A DNA stretch of 64,000 nucleotides from Bryoerythrophyllum caledonicum (GCA_963971425.1 OZ020526.1:3995976-4059975), one strand, 5' to 3'; positions 11,341 to 29,129 are shown, numbered from the stretch's first letter. The notes: generated by a model not told the origin, from the sequence alone. Program-made: numbers and translations.

Positions 11341-13717
11341 TGAAACTGCTTGGAACATCATGAGAGAAAATTTAATGTGGGCTCTATGGGTCCAAAAGTG
11401 CAGCCATGAGCTAAATAACTCTACATTTAGTTTAGGAAGGGCCCTAGTCCATGCTTGGTGCACATCATATGTATCATGATAGAAAAATTCAAAGATATGT
11501 TGCGGCAAAACACAAATATGAGGAATGAAGAGATATTCATCATGTTTCACAATGACTCTGTTAGGACCTAACAAAGCATCTTCAGCACCCCGAGCGCAAC
11601 TCCAGAGTAGCATGTTACACCATCAGCGTGCTTTCTTCCTTATTGTATTGCCACCAAGGTGATCTCCGTTCACCTTGACTCTCTGCCCACCCTCTCCTAA
11701 CAAACTGAGAATAGGTCCTCTGGTATTGCCAAAGATCTGGATTCAGCCTTAGAACAACTCTTCTTAGACGTGCAACAAGAGGCACCCTCTCCCACATCCG
11801 GGCTGCACAACCACCAATCTCTGACGTATTGCCCTCCTTTCTGGTTATTGCCTTTGATCCAACCTAATACCTTCCTCATATTGCGAGCACTGTGACTACA
11901 CATTTGCCCTCCTTACAGCGCCGGTGGTCCTCATCTCCCAAATCCTTCCCTCGTACACATGAGGTCCGCAACTTGCCATAGATACAAGACCTTCGCCCTT
12001 CATAGCCTCCCCTTTTCCTCGCCCTCTCTGGGACCACCCAACGATGACCTCAAAGGTGGTGGGGCGTTACCCTTCTGCGGGGCCTAGTTGAATTCCGCAC
12101 TTCCCAAAACCCAGGACTTGCTCATGGCCGGCTTTGAAGACTCGAACCTTGATAAACCTGATCGTCACTAACTTACCCTTCGATTGTTGAATGGGCACTC
12201 CGACTCAGACGTGCTTCCAGAGGCCAATGAACGACCCTCACCCCCGAAATCTCCCGGGATAGAACCCTCACAACCAATCTGCTCTCAATTCCCTTCAATT
12301 GCCTCGCTCCTCTCTCCCCAATGTCACTCATTTGCACCCATTTTTTACTTGGTTAATACCCTCAACAGCTCATTCGTGACTCGTCTCCTGATACGGCTTC
12401 ACACTAACAAGTTCAACTTCAAGCCAAAATTGATGATCTTCTACTCCAAGCTGAACAAGTGCGGTAGGAGGTCGCGGTTCTTGTTCTCACCAAAAAGGAG
12501 AAGGAGAAGGCTAAAGCGCGACGTCTCCTTTTCGACAGGCTTCCCTTTCAAAGGAACGAGAGCCCCCGCATTGTCAAAGCCGCTCAGAGGCAACTCTTGT
12601 TTCAAAGCCTTACAGCCTTGAAGTTGTACACCTCTGTTGTGGAGCAACTTAATGGGCTAACGTTTGACCATTGGTCGGTAGATGGTTGCGCGTACTTCTA
12701 TTTAGGACCAAGGCATCCCTCTTAAACATCCGTTCGTGCATTTCTTACCCTATCTTTGCTTGACTCAAAGATTGAGTTTGGTCTTTGGTTTCATGTGCTT
12801 GGAGGCTTGGATTAGGAGCTCCAAAGTCTTAGGTTCAAGCTCTATATTCATCAAAACGTGCTAAATATAGTAATCTATGATTTCTTGCCGAAAATTACAT
12901 TTTTGTTATTTTGAATGCCAAATAGCATTTTCCCACTTTGATTGATTTTTTGGCATGGAGGTGCCAAATCAAAGCTTCACATTAGTATATATTCCTATTC
13001 ATGAACTAAACTAACGTCCTCAATCTCAATTTAAAAAATAAAAAATCAAGCTAAACACTGTTTACACCAAACTACAACTTTCTATAAGAGGAGAACATTT
13101 CTGCCAAGATTGAAGATATTGGTACTAATTATATAATAGAACATTCATAGATATTTGATAAATATTCATCTTACTAAAACAAAATAGCCAATAAAAAACA
13201 ATTTGTGCATCTTACGTAAATGAAAATATTTGGCAATATTCATACTACAGAGAATAAGGCATTTTGATCATACAACACTTTTCTAGTTTTCCAAGCCTAT
13301 TTTATTACGAAAGAACACGAATGTAGTTTTTGTAGGGGAAAAAAGATAAGCATGTGTATAACTCATATGTAGAAAGCAAGGATTCACTGGAATTGAAAAA
13401 ATTTACGTAAGTCCAATTTGAAAAAAGTTGCCAATGACCCAAACTGGGAAAAGATTCTGAACTAATTAAATGGCGTAATCTATGCTATAACAATCATACA
13501 ATTGAGGCTATGGATTGAACTTAAAACATTCAAGGCAACCTTCATTCACCATGTGGATGAGAGAGCTCAGATCCAGCCTTTTTATTTGGTTTCACATTTA
13601 TAACCAGAGTGCCTACACGCATTTTTTTTTGGAGGGCACACATTTGGCGACACAAAGTTTCTCCTAAACCATATGAAACCAAATCTTCTCCATAAACATA
13701 GATTTATACATCCTTTC
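11341..13717. other. Transposon-derived and AT-rich intergenic DNA
   Basis: 11341-12000 is open on the minus strand in overlapping pieces (for example WERVPLVARLRRVVLRLNP at about 11780-11740) that could be linker parts of a dead LINE. 12184-12650 is proline/serine-rich on the plus strand, and another frame there reads KEKAKARRLLFDRLPFKGN, like a LINE linker, but I cannot assign it firmly. 12700-13717 is AT-rich with nothing recognisable. Confidence 0.35.
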
Positions 13718-13721
13718 TAGC

Positions 13722-13801
13722 GACAAGATAGAGTCCCCACTGTTCATTAGTAACAATATGGCAACAAGATAGAGTCCCCACTGTTCATTAGTAGCAATAT
13801 G
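13722..13801. repeat. Two-copy tandem repeat of about 39 bp
   Basis: ACAAGATAGAGTCCCCACTG followed by TTCATTAGTARCAATATGG occurs twice back to back, differing at one or two positions. It lies just downstream of the seryl-tRNA synthetase stop codon, in its probable 3' flank. A mixed homopolymer run (A then G) follows at about 13916-13934. Confidence 0.75.
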
Positions 13802-14029
13802 GTGATATGACAACGGCCATCAATGAAGTATTGGCGATATAAAATCATAAATTTTCCAGTTTCGGGAATATTCATTTCTTGGAAAAAAAAATCGCCTTTT
13901 GGCTCCAAATCACCAAAAAAAAAGGGGGGGGGGGCAGCTAGGTCTATACCTAGTAAAATGGGTTCCACAAGGAAACGATGTGTGCTCGTCAGAAGAATTT
14001 GAAGCGCCGAGCTGAAAGAAATGTTACTG

Positions 14030-17867
<3,838 letters not shown>

Positions 17868-18037
17868 CGTCGCCCCTTCACCCCTGCACAATTCACAACT
17901 GAATTTCCCAAGTACAAAGCCCTAAACCTCCTCCTCCTCTCCGAAGCTCACGACTCTTGGCTCACGATACCCGCCAATGTGAGGACATCCGGTTCTCGCA
18001 GCAGGAGCTTCGCCCACAAACCGACTTCAAAGCCTGA
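17868..18037. other. 5' flank of the seryl-tRNA synthetase gene
   Basis: Upstream of the synthetase start on the minus strand the DNA is CT-rich on the plus strand (CCTAAACCTCCTCCTCCTCT), that is, purine-rich in the sense direction. It contains one telomere-like CCCTAAA; the relic copy at about 8410 has the fuller AAACCCTAAACC. I see no clear TATA box. Confidence 0.4.
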
Positions 18038-18038
18038 G

Positions 18039-18513
18039 GGTCTGTTTGCACCTGGAAGTGTAAAATGCTATTTAGGTGTGTGGGATGGAGGTAGGAATTG
18101 ATGCATTTGCACCAGAAATAGGGGTGAAGAAATAAATGACGTGGCATCCTACATGGTGGGTGAAATCATGAGAAGGATTGTGGAGGTAGATTTAAGGTTG
18201 GCTAGAGGTAAGAAGTATTTGCACAATTTTGTGATACTTCACAATTCTTTGGAAAATGGACATGTGCACCCTTACTATCTAGGGGTCACTGCTATAATGA
18301 CGAAGTTATGGAGGGTATGCAAGAAGTGGCACTTTAACTATTTGTAAAGTGGTCTGATGCGTACGCATGATTTCCTACTTTTGTAAATCTTGACTTCTTG
18401 TTAATGAATGAAACTATTTTCTATCCTCCAATGTGAAAAGATTTCAGTTTATCCAGTTTCCTTAGATATAGGGAATTTTCAAGGATGTCCAAACCTCCAA
18501 GTGCAAAGAGACC
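18039..18513. mobile_element. MITE-like element with 20-bp terminal inverted repeats
   Basis: The left end GGTCTGTTTGCACCTGGAAG and the reverse complement of the right end, GGTCTCTTTGCACTTGGAGG, match at 17 of 20 positions over a 475-bp span with no open frame. The flanking bases are CTGAG on the left and TTGAG on the right, a possible imperfect 4-5 bp target duplication. The GGTCTGTTTG terminus recalls PIF/Harbinger or hAT MITEs; the superfamily is unresolved. Confidence 0.5.
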
Positions 18514-18780
18514 TTGAGACGCATCCACTGCACTTTAGTACATTTGATTAATAAGCCATACTATCCAAAGTAGTTTTTTGCAAAGGTGGAAAATTTAGGG
18601 TGGTATCTAAAGTTTGTCCAATAAATTTTGTACAAAAGTAACTAACATAACCTTCATTGAAGTTGTAAGAAAACAATTCTTTATGTAGTCAAAAATTGTA
18701 TTTTTTTTTTCAACCTTAAGAAGTTAACCTTTTTTTTTCAACGTGTAACCTCTTGGAGTGATATTTTTACAGTTAGCAAA

Positions 18781-18855
18781 GTTTTCTACCTAGTTAGCAA
18801 ACTTTTCCACCTAGTTAGCAAACTTTTCTACACACTTAGTGAACTTTTCCTTCAT
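18781..18855. repeat. Short tandem repeat upstream of the Ty3/gypsy gag region
   Basis: TTTTCTACCTAGTTAGCAAAC recurs three times with small changes, followed by a related ACTTAGTGAACTTTTCC. It could be part of the leader of the retroelement that follows, but no primer-binding site could be confirmed. Confidence 0.55.
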
Positions 18856-20209
18856 AGTAGATTTGTAGTCTTCCAGAGTTAAATCACATGCACCGTAGGT
18901 TTAATCTTGACAGAGAAGAAGCTTTAACAACGTATTTTGAAGAGAGATTGTGGTCTCATTTTTTGAATAGACAACAACAAGAACCAAAACACGTTGCGAC
19001 CAACTTAGACCAAGGAAGGTTAATAACAACACTTAAGAATACTAACGGTTGCAAAGAAGAACCACGTGGACCGAATATGGTGTCCATTCCGGTTAATGCG
19101 GGGAGGGAGAAGGAGGATCCTGAACGATTCTTACGACAATACAAACGCGCATGCATGGCCAATGGAGACCATTCCGAACAGAGCTGGTTGGAGCTTTTAC
19201 CAATCCACCTCGAAGACACTGCGTCCTTTTGGTATAAGCGACAGCAAGTGATCATCAAAAGTTCATGGAACGCGCTGGCTTCTGCATTAATTTCCGAGTT
19301 CCAAGGACGAGAAAGCTACCAAGCACTCTCGGCACTCTCAGTTTAATCAAGCAACGACACAAAGAGAGCGTTCGTCAATTTAGTGAATGCGTACGTGAAT
19401 TGCAGTCGTGCATTCAACGTAGCCTGAGTATCACTAAAACTGGAGGAGAAAATAGAGGACCGAGTCACACCGAGCATATGGCTGCGTCGCTGAGCAGTAT
19501 TGATGCACTTGCGTTAAAAAGTTTCATCGGCGGATTGAAACCCACAGTACAAAAAATCGTGGCATGGAAAGACCCGTCGACTTTCGAAGGTGCCCTATCA
19601 CTCGCCCAAAATAAGGAACTTAACCTGCAAAGCATTGCATTGCTTTCACTGGTGACTGCTGCAACCGCACCGACTGGGGCGAAGCTGGTATAGGTCGCGC
19701 CTGTAGTGATGGAGGTGAAGCTAGATATCAACAAAGATCCAGAAATTACGTAGCTAGGCTCAGATATGAGAGACTTGAAGTTATTTCTTTTCCAAGGACA
19801 AAACAACACGCGATCAAAAAGTCTAGGCCCAGACAACAAATCGAACAACAATAGGTCGATACAGTTTGTAGTTTGTCATGGCTGCGGCAAACGGGGTCAC
19901 TACTGCAGTGATTGCCCAGAAGTTGAGAAGCAACCGACGACGACCTCAGTGAAGCTAGCTAAAGTTAATTTGCTACAGGTTGCTTAGTGTTCATGGGTCA
20001 TAGGACATGAGCTTGAGATTATGGCTGCCAAACGAGGTCGCCCTCCCAAAGACTGCGAATCAGTAGAGGAGCAAGAATTAAGCGATCAAAGTGAGAGAAG
20101 CGTGGTAGAAAATATAGGCCTCACAGAAACATTGGAATATAAGATTTGTTTAACAGTCGTGGACAAGATAAGTATTCAATCCTACAAGACTTGGGGCGCC
20201 AGATAGCTA

Positions 20210-22330
20210 ATATAACAGTGGGACTGTGAGCCGCAAAAACGGCTCATGATGACAAATGGGTCACACAACGTACGCATTGTGGTTAGAAAGTTGTAGAAAG
20301 GGGTTATCCAATTGGATTAGCCCATTATTTTTGACCAAAATGGCCAATTGGCTTTTCCCATCCACTAATTCTTAGAGTGGGAGCCACATTATGGCAACTA
20401 AGATTTTTATGTGGTTAATAAAAAAATAAATAGAAGGAAAAAAGTAATAAATTAATGGTTGGAAAAATAAAAATATAAAAATCAATAGAAGAGTTAGAAG
20501 GAGAAGGGATGGAGAGGAATTTCCCTCCTACCAATTCGGAAACCGCGAAAAAGCCACGGTAATTTAACCACGGAAAAAATAAGAGAAAATGGAGGAATGA
20601 TGGTGAGGAGGAAGAAAAAAGAATGAGGCTCTAAAAGCCCATTAAAAAATGGTCAGAAAGGGGTCAGAATGACTTGGGTAAAACCCCCACCAATCCCTAA
20701 TTAAATTAGGCATAGCCCCACGCAAAGGGAATTCTAGTTAGGTGGAGTAGGTAGATTTAGCATCCTTGAAATAGTTAGATGGCTCACTTATTGCTGATCA
20801 TGTGCGCATCATGTGGCATGAGGTTAAAAAAAATTAGTAGAGTATTCCTAGGTTAGTAGACACCTCCCTAGTTATTGCAAGGGTGCCTTACAAGGAATTA
20901 GTGGATAGCTTTATGTTTTTTAAAGGGTGCCATTAGTAGTAGCAATCAAGATGGCGGCTGGAGCATGCAAAAAACCCATGGGAACGACCTTGGGAACGAA
21001 GAAGGAAGCAAGGGCCTTGGGGTTACCCCCTGGGAGGACGCTCATTCGAAGGAACTGAGGTGTGTGGAAAGAGAGAGAAGAGGTAGGATTCCAGATTTCT
21101 CCCTCTTGTGGGTTAGATTTTGATTCAATTGTTACGAAAACTATAGGGTAGTTAGATCAGAGCGTTAGTTTTTCAACGAGCTCAAGAGTGTGTGATTTGG
21201 AGTTGTGACGACGAAGATACGGGCTGCGGGGCGAGGACAATCAGCTGGAGAATCGGCGGCGGATCTCACTTGGCCTCGACTTTCCCTTGTCAATCGCGGA
21301 GTTTTGGTCCAATCAAGCTAAGATCTTAACGGTAGTTAGATCAAAGCGTTGGCTTTTCAAGAAGATCAAAGACGTGTAAATTGAAGTTGTGACGACGAAG
21401 ATACGGGTTGTGGAGCGAGGACAACCAGCTAGAGCAATCAGCGGCGGATCTCACTTGGCCTCAGATTTTCCCTTGTCAGTCGCGGAGTTTTGGTCCAATC
21501 AAACTGAGATTTTAGGAGTAATTAGATCAAAACATAGGCTTTTCAACAAGCTTAAGAGCATGTGATTTAGAGTTGTGAAGACGAATATACGGGCTGCGGA
21601 GTGAAGAGCATCAGGGAGAGAAGACGAGCACGATCACGAAGTCACCATCAAAGGGCAGAGGGTAAATTAAGCGGGATCAAGGATCTTCTTTCCTCTCTTG
21701 AACTTATTCACTATCCTTTTGTGCATGTGGTAGGAAGGAACCCTAATTTTACTGTCTACAACGATCGCGCGGAAGCGCTGCCCAAATTACAAGAGAATGA
21801 GGATTTCATATACCTAAACACCGGTTTCAAATAAACACTAGGAGTTAAACGCAGCTGGAAGGATATGTATGGCAGGTTGCATGAGTAAGACCTCTGAATG
21901 TGAATGTGCATGATATATGCATGTGATGTATGGTGCATGGCTTGAATAAACGTATGGATTGAGTGTTGCACTGCTGGTCACATGGTTGTGAATCTAGGTT
22001 TAATTTGGAGGGATAATTGAACGTAGCTTTTGTGTTAAGCACAAAATACGAGTGAGGGTGCTACAAGAAAACATAAAAAACGAAGTTATAACCATGGAGA
22101 TAAGGGGTGCATAAGTTCTCGGATAAAAGAAAGGGCTTGTCTGTTGTCCACTGCTGTCAGGGTCGTACCTTCGTCTAAACCTGGTCCTGGAGGGTCTAGT
22201 CAAGTTTCTAAGGCCGAGCTGAACCCATTCATGCCAAAAAAACGTTGGAAACGGAGCCTTAAGGCAAAACTTATGCATGTTTGAAGTTTGGGTACAAATT
22301 AACGCTGAATTTAGTCATCATAGTACCAAT
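20210..22330. other. Probable insertion between gag and pol of the gypsy fossil
   Basis: About 2.1 kb that matches no retroelement domain and interrupts the expected gag-protease continuity. It includes the tandem array at 21149-21605 and two short open stretches (21601-21834 plus; 22000-22278 minus) with no known domain. It might be a solo LTR or another non-coding element; I could not prove its termini. Confidence 0.45.
21149..21605. repeat. 2.5-copy tandem repeat, unit about 184 bp
   Basis: GTAGTTAGATCAGAGCGTT begins a unit at about 21149, recurring at 21333 and (as GTAATTAGATCAAAACAT) at 21516. Shared inner blocks include GTTGTGACGACGAAGATACG, GCGGCGGATCTCACTTGGCC and CGCGGAGTTTTGGTCCAATC. 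The third copy is cut short at about 21605. Confidence 0.85.
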
Positions 22331-25300
22331 TGTTCACTAAAATCTCAACCACAACATAAGTCACTATGCTTCGTGTGTGGTATGTATGGAGGGTCTCAAT
22401 GGTAGTTGTACAAGGGGTTGTATCCATGGTTTAGGGTCTTGTGTTCAAGATAAGCCACCCGCTAGAAGGGGTTTATTTGGTTCACAGGAACAGTTGATTG
22501 CTCAATGTCCATCATTGCGAAAAGAGCTCCGACAAGGTATTAGCAATCAAAGGCGGAGCATCGTGGCGGAAGTGAACGTTGCAGACAAGGCAAAAGGCGA
22601 CTTCAAATCCCCTTAGGTGGAAGCCACCGTGAATGGCTGCAAAGTGGGAGGGTGTTTAATTGATGGAAGAGTTGCAGTCAACGTCATGTCAATATGATTC
22701 ATGAGCGAAGCAGGACTCACACATAACAAAAACTGGATGCTAGGACCCAAAGTCGCTAATCAGCGATACGTGCGATCCGCGGGACTAATTAGTCAAATTC
22801 CAATCACTATGAATGGGGTGGCAGTTAAAATTGATTTTCATGTTTTGGACATCTTAATAGGTAAGGGAGGATATCCCATGATATTAGAAAGACTGTGGCT
22901 TCGCCAAGTAAGAGCTGTGAATTACTGGGAGAAAGGGTGTATGAAGATTGGATCTCCTTTAACCGCGTGAGTATACAAGTGATACATGAGACCCAGGCTC
23001 GCGCATCGCACGAAAAACACGAAGCTTTGTTCTCATGCGATACTGAGGAGTCTTCATGGAGTACGGATGCGTCTTCTGATTCGAGTGCGGATTCCGACAG
23101 TTCGGAGGCAGAACTCTATGCCATCAACGTTCTGCCACAACTAATTAGTGGTTCTATGGAGCACCTGGAAGACCCACATGTATCACCAACATGACCGGAA
23201 GAGCTTTTGAAAATCGTGAAGTTTGGGCCTACATTGTCAACATAAGAAAGAACTGCAATGGAAGCGGTGGTTGGCAACTACGCCGACTTCTTTGTGTCAA
23301 GGCATTGCGATCTCCCTACAATAACATTGGACGAACACAAAATTGAATTAACCAACGATGCTAAACTTGTATGCTCGAGACAAAGGAGGATGGCTCCTGA
23401 TCAAATGGTTGTCTTGCGAGCAGAGCTGGACAGGCTGTTAGAAGGTGGCTTTATAAGGCAATAAAGAATACGGAGTGGGTTTCTCCCGTGGTCATAGTAC
23501 CTTAAAAAAGGAGGAAAGTGGCGTGTCTGTGTCAACTTTAAGGCACTAAATAAATTCACAAAGAAGGATCGCCAACCACTACCGCACATAGATGAACTAC
23601 TTGACGAGGTTGCAGGGCATGATATGTATTCGTTTTGCGACGGTTATGCGGGCTACCATCAAGTCCGAGTTCACCCGGATAGTGTGTTGTATGCAACCTT
23701 TACAACTCCGTGGGGGACATATGCATATCTCAGAATGCCTTTCGGCCTTTGAAATGCTGGAGGTACATTTCAGAGGCTTCAATTAAAAATATTTGGCCCA
23801 CTCATTGGGAAATTCATAAGAGTTTATGTAGATGACTTTGCCGTATACGGATCGCGCAGTAACCAAGCGGAAAATGTGCGAGCCGCCTTCCAAAAACTGC
23901 GTGATCATGGGTGTTCGTTAAGTCCAGAAAAATGTCGCCTTGGATTTTATGAGGAAAAATTATTAGGCCACGTCGTATTCCGAAGAGGCATGAAAGTGGA
24001 TCTTGAGAAGGTCATGAGAATATTAGAAATGAAAGCGCCAACAAATTGAGAACAAGCTGGGAGGCTGTGGGGGACAACTATATATCATAATAGGTTTATA
24101 CCTAACCTCGCAGGCATTGGACGTCCCAATAGTGCATTATTCAACAAATCCAACACTTTTGTATGGAACGAGGAGCATGAACAAGCCTTCAGCTTTATCA
24201 AGACCAGGTTGACGAGTGATCCCGTGGTTAAACATCCTGATTGGTCTCGATACTTTTTCTTGAATCCTTCAGCATCGGAATTTTCAATAGCTGCAATATT
24301 ATTGCGGAACAATGATTCTGGTTGTGCTCACCCAGTGTATTATGCCAGCCGCTTAATGACAACTTATGAGCTAAAGTATACTGCTTTGGAGAAACGTGGA
24401 CTGTCGCTTCTGTTCGCTTGCACTAAATTTCGACAGTACTTGTTTGCCAGCCCGTTCTCTGTTTTGGTGCAATGTGAGTACGATGGTTTGAAGTAGCTCG
24501 TTCAACAAACAAATCCCGAAGGCAAAATAGCTAGACTCATGGTAGATCTCCAAGCATACGACTTGGAAATAAAGACGAAAAAGGGAACTTGAGCCAAGCA
24601 TGCAGGACTGATGTTAGAGTTAGGGCAACCACATGTTGGCAACGAGGGCGTACTGTCTGACGTGGAGGAATGCTACGTGATTGGTGAAACACCATCCAAC
24701 TCTGATTTCTTTTATGACGAGATAAGAGAATACTTGACAAACTTGAAGCTACTAGAGGAAGCATCTGCAAACCAAAGAAAGAAAATTTGCAGAATGAGCC
24801 TCACTTATACTGTTATCGGTGACAAGTTGTACAAAGCCGGAAAAGATGGCGTCTTGCGCAGAGCATTAATGAAGCCCGAGATTGCTCGCATTTTACAAGA
24901 TTGCTATAAGGGGACGTGTGGCGGACACTTTGCAACCAATATCACGAGTTGCAAGGTGCTACAAGCAGAATATTTCTAGCCCAATATGTTTGCGGATGCA
25001 AATTAATATTGTCGCAGTTGTCAGCAATGTCAATTCTATGGAAGAAGATTAGTATCTTATCGTGAACTTCACCCCATTTACCCCACCGGAGTATTTGAAA
25101 AATGGGGGGTGGATTTGTCGGGCCCTTGCCTTTTACCGCTAAAGCGAAACAAGTATCTCATCGTGGCAACCGATTACTTATCTAAGTGGATCGAGGTTGC
25201 TCCAGTTAAGAAGTGCAATCTGAAAGCAGCAGTAGAATTTATGTTCAATCAAATTATATGTTGTTAGGGTTGTCCACTGGAGATAATCACGGATCAAGGA

Positions 25301-25954
25301 ACTCATTTTGTTAACAAGTTAGTAGCCGGCTTGCTCAAGAAAATGTATGTGTAGCACCGTCGCGCCACGCCATACTATCCTCAAGCCAACGACCTTGTGG
25401 AGAAGACGCACGGAATACTAAGTGGAATCATCGGCAAGGTAGTCCTCGAGAAACGCCACGAGTGGGACCAACATGTTGGAGAAGCGCTCTGGGCATATTG
25501 GACCGCATATAAGACCTCGACATGCTTTACAACTTTCCAGCTAGCGTTCGGCTTCAAAGCAGTCATGCCCATTGAACTCAAACTTAGTTCACTGAGAACC
25601 GCCGTTCATCACGAGTTAAGTGAACAAGAGTCGGTTAATGAGAGACTGATGTTGTTAGAAAGACTCGATGAAACAAGACGCCGTACATTGCAGAATTACA
25701 AAACCTTGCAAACAAAGAGAAAGACAAGACACGGCAATGCGAGACAGAGAACCTCGTTTTCTTGTGGCGATTTGGTCCTCATGGTAGATCACTGGTTATC
25801 TACGCAGCATGGTCAGAAATTCAAGCCAAAATGGAGTAGGCCATATGTGATACATCAGAGCTTTGACAATGGAACATATATGTTAAGCTCACCTACCGGA
25901 GAAATTCTTCGAAAAATATATAATGGATCTAAACTAAAGTTTTATCGACATTGA

Positions 25955-28566
25955 GATGTGCAGTCTCAGTTTGCAGCGGATGCTCCTGAGCCTGGGGAGG
26001 AGGTGAATGACCAATAAATTCACTAAAGACCTGTTGGTTAAGCATGAGCCACGTCAACATCGCATGGGTTCCAAGTTTAAGTCACCTTCTTGATAGGCTA
26101 ATTGCAGTTAGTATGCATTCAGTTAGTGTCTGTCTGTTTACCTTCATGCACTTGCTGCTGTATCAAGAACTAGGTCCTCGTAAGCCACGAGAGCTTCGGT
26201 TTATAAGCAAGACCCTTGGCATTCCGGACCACCCGACTGAACTGTAGGGACGCGGATTGTAGTGATTGAGGACTCAGATCTCAATGTAACTTGTGTGGAA
26301 CATGAATAAAAGTATGGTTATTTGTGTTAGTCAATGAGTAAGGTCTGATATCATTTTATTGTATCATCAGCACCCTTCTACAAAAAAATTTAAATCGCAT
26401 ATCACATCCATGCTCTATTCATTGTCTATCATGGTTCTATTGTCTACATTGCACTTAAGCCAAAAATGTAGTTTTGTTTGTCAAAGATGCAATCTTGTAT
26501 GCCGACAAAATGCAATTTGTCATCGCAATACAACTACACCTAAACATTTATAATCTAAAATTTGTTTTAATATACAACACAAATTAACCTGAATAAGAAT
26601 GTATACCATGGTATTGCTTTTGCAAGATCTAAGTCTGCCTTGCTTGGAAAACTTAGCATTGATAAACCTGAATTGGTTGAAGAATTATGTGATGTACTTT
26701 TACAAATTAAAGATCATAATGGTCAATGTTGAGACAATGCAACCAATTATTGTGGGATTTAGAAAGTTCAATGTGAATTTAGACTGAACACATATATTTA
26801 TTAGAAAGCATTTAAACTAGATGAGCTACGATAAGCTACCACCTTATGGGGCCGTTGACAATCTAAGTAAAATACTTGATTTTATTGGTAATTATTTTTT
26901 AATTGTATTATAATGGATTATATATATTGAGCTATTTTCTTCCCATTATTTTCTTTACCAAGTAAGTAAGTCTTTACACTATAATTTAAGGTTATGCATT
27001 CAAGTATAATATTCATTAGGAATTGGACTTTCTCATTTCAAACACAAGACTTGGCATTGTCCAAGTTCAAGATTAAACAATGTAAAGAAAATAATTCTTA
27101 TATTGTTTTTATAGATGTGGGTAAATAGTAGTTTGGATTTTTTTTAAAAACAAGTACATAAAATCAAGTCGTTGAGATTCGAATTTTGAAACAAGAAGTG
27201 CAGGCAAGGATGCAAGGCTGATGGTTAACAAAGAAGGAGCAAGTAGAGTCAAAACAAGGAAGAAGTGACTTTAGCTAGAGAGAAAGTTAAGAATTCTCCA
27301 TAAATCTTCCAACCATTATTGACTGTAGACCCTCATGGGTAGGTCGTTGACAAATTATTGGTTGACTAAAGGAATATGTGGATTGTTGTGCCTCATACTC
27401 ACTTTAGAGCAGCGACGAGATATTAGAGTTTTCTTGAAAGTCTGAGTTTTAAAGGGTGGCTACCTTGTGTGAGCCAAAAAGACCCAATGCAACATCCTTT
27501 ATGGACCTTGTATCTTTCTCTATTCACCAAAGTAGGGTGAGATTTAAATATGGCAATATTTGTAGGGTGAAAATTCTCACCCTCCATATTTTATGGGCCA
27601 CGTGCATGGAACAAGCTAATGTAACCAAATTAGTAATTTGGAGTCACCAATGCCACCTTGCATCTATGTTTGGACGGTGACTCTGCCTAGATGATTAACC
27701 CTGTAGCATGTTGGTTGGCTGACAAAGGAGCATAATTTATGGAATAAACCCCAAAGTTAACCAAACCACCATGTTTGTAAAAAAACAAATGGACTTTTAG
27801 GTATACAACCCCTATTAGCATTTTGGGGTGACAGTCAGGGTTTAAACCCCGAGTACTTTCGGAAAAAGTGTATTGTGGAAATCTCATAATTGAGCAGAAC
27901 ATGTAGGTCATTGTCTAAGTCCGTAGTTTATTCCGCTTTCTTTGAGGTCTTGGTTCAAAGTGGGCTTCAATAGTTGTTGCATTAATTTTTTTTCCTTGGA
28001 AATAGACATTCACATGAATAAGTAAAATTATATTTTTGTTAAAAAAATAAAAGAATTCTTTGTCACTAACGGCACATTGTTGAGGAAGGTGCACGTACCA
28101 ACTGACTGCCGTTGGTTGTGTGCCTTGTAGTAGGCCAAGGGCGCTCAAAGACCCCTTTTCAACTCTAGCTTGGTCTTTTTTAGGGCTTGTTGCTTCTTAG
28201 GGCATGTGTTTGCCTACGCACTTTTAAACACCCTCACTTATTAGATTTATGTGCGCTCCCATGTATTGTGTTCTCAGACATTTCACGTATCAACTGACAC
28301 CCTTTAAATTCATGGTCCATAGAGAGAGATTTAATTTGGGCACATACATGTTCAAAGTAGAGTTCTAGAGGTAGGGACGCTCCAAAAGCTGCTAGTGAGA
28401 AGGACTTTGCATTTAGGATCGTGGGAGAAGACTCTGATGAGCGATTTATATTAGAAGATGAGGACAAAAGATTAAAATTTGAGGAATTGGTGTAGTGTGG
28501 TTTAAGCTGGATACTAGTTAGTGTATAGTGGAGATTTAGGGTTAGATTAGGATTTACAATGTACCA
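25955..28566. other. AT-rich intergenic DNA
   Basis: Just after the gypsy pol end there is a likely 3' non-coding stretch with AATAAA near 26306. The rest (26350-28566) is AT-rich, with short open stretches and no recognisable gene. Confidence 0.4.
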
Positions 28567-29129
28567 TATGTGAAGGGCACCTCCGGCTATAAATAATTCA
28601 AGAATCTCATGCCGGATTTTTCAGAAAAATATTCATTTGAAAAGTCGAAATACAAAAAAAATTAATTAATTTTAAATATATATATATATATATATATTTT
28701 TTAATTTTTTTAATTTTTTTTCGAAATTCATCAAAATATCAAGAGCATTGAAATCTAGAGCCGGAATCATGGAAAAGAAAGTGGAACAATAGTAATCTTC
28801 CACAAACACCATGCAACACGTTGGTGACAAGACAAAAAAAAGATGCCAAAAATGAGACATGCACCACGACCTCTCATGACCATGACCAAATAAGCCACTA
28901 CATACCTGTCACGACAGCTCCATCCCAAAATCATGTTTGGCGCCAAGCAAGTGGACACCAATAATAGATGTGGGGCTGTTGAGTGCGTCCCTTGCAAACT
29001 TGTATAAATCACCAAGCTCTTGAGCTTCAATCTTCATCTTTCAATGTCCTCAATGTCTGTTTCATCCGCTCCACATAATTCTCTTTTTTTCCTTCACATG
29101 AGAGTATTGATGAGGTAGTTTAGAAATTG

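Larger units (their letters stand above)
18888..25954 (+). mobile_element. Fossil Ty3/gypsy LTR retrotransposon, internal region
   Basis: An old, broken copy with the gypsy order of parts. A gag-like region lies at 18888-19990, ending in a CCHC knuckle (CHGCGKRGHYCSDC) at about 19873-19915. A protease-like segment with the DG box follows near 22600-22700, then reverse transcriptase (about 23260-24100, with the YVDD box near 23828), RNase H (about 24150-24500), integrase (about 24800-25600, with the zinc-binding and DDE-type core blocks recognisable) and a C-terminal tail to 25954. Gag and pol are separated by an unrelated stretch at 20210-22330. Numerous breaks (well over five) are spread across it, so it is clearly ancient. 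I could not identify paired LTRs, so the true ends are unknown. No chromodomain is evident. Confidence 0.85.

Noticed and set aside
20210-22080. A defined solo LTR between gag and pol
   Set aside because: I could not find convincing TG...CA termini with a matching target duplication, so only an undefined insertion is reported.
28675-28698. (TA)n run as a functional cruciform or target hotspot
   Set aside because: Simple dinucleotide repeat; nothing beyond composition supports a role.
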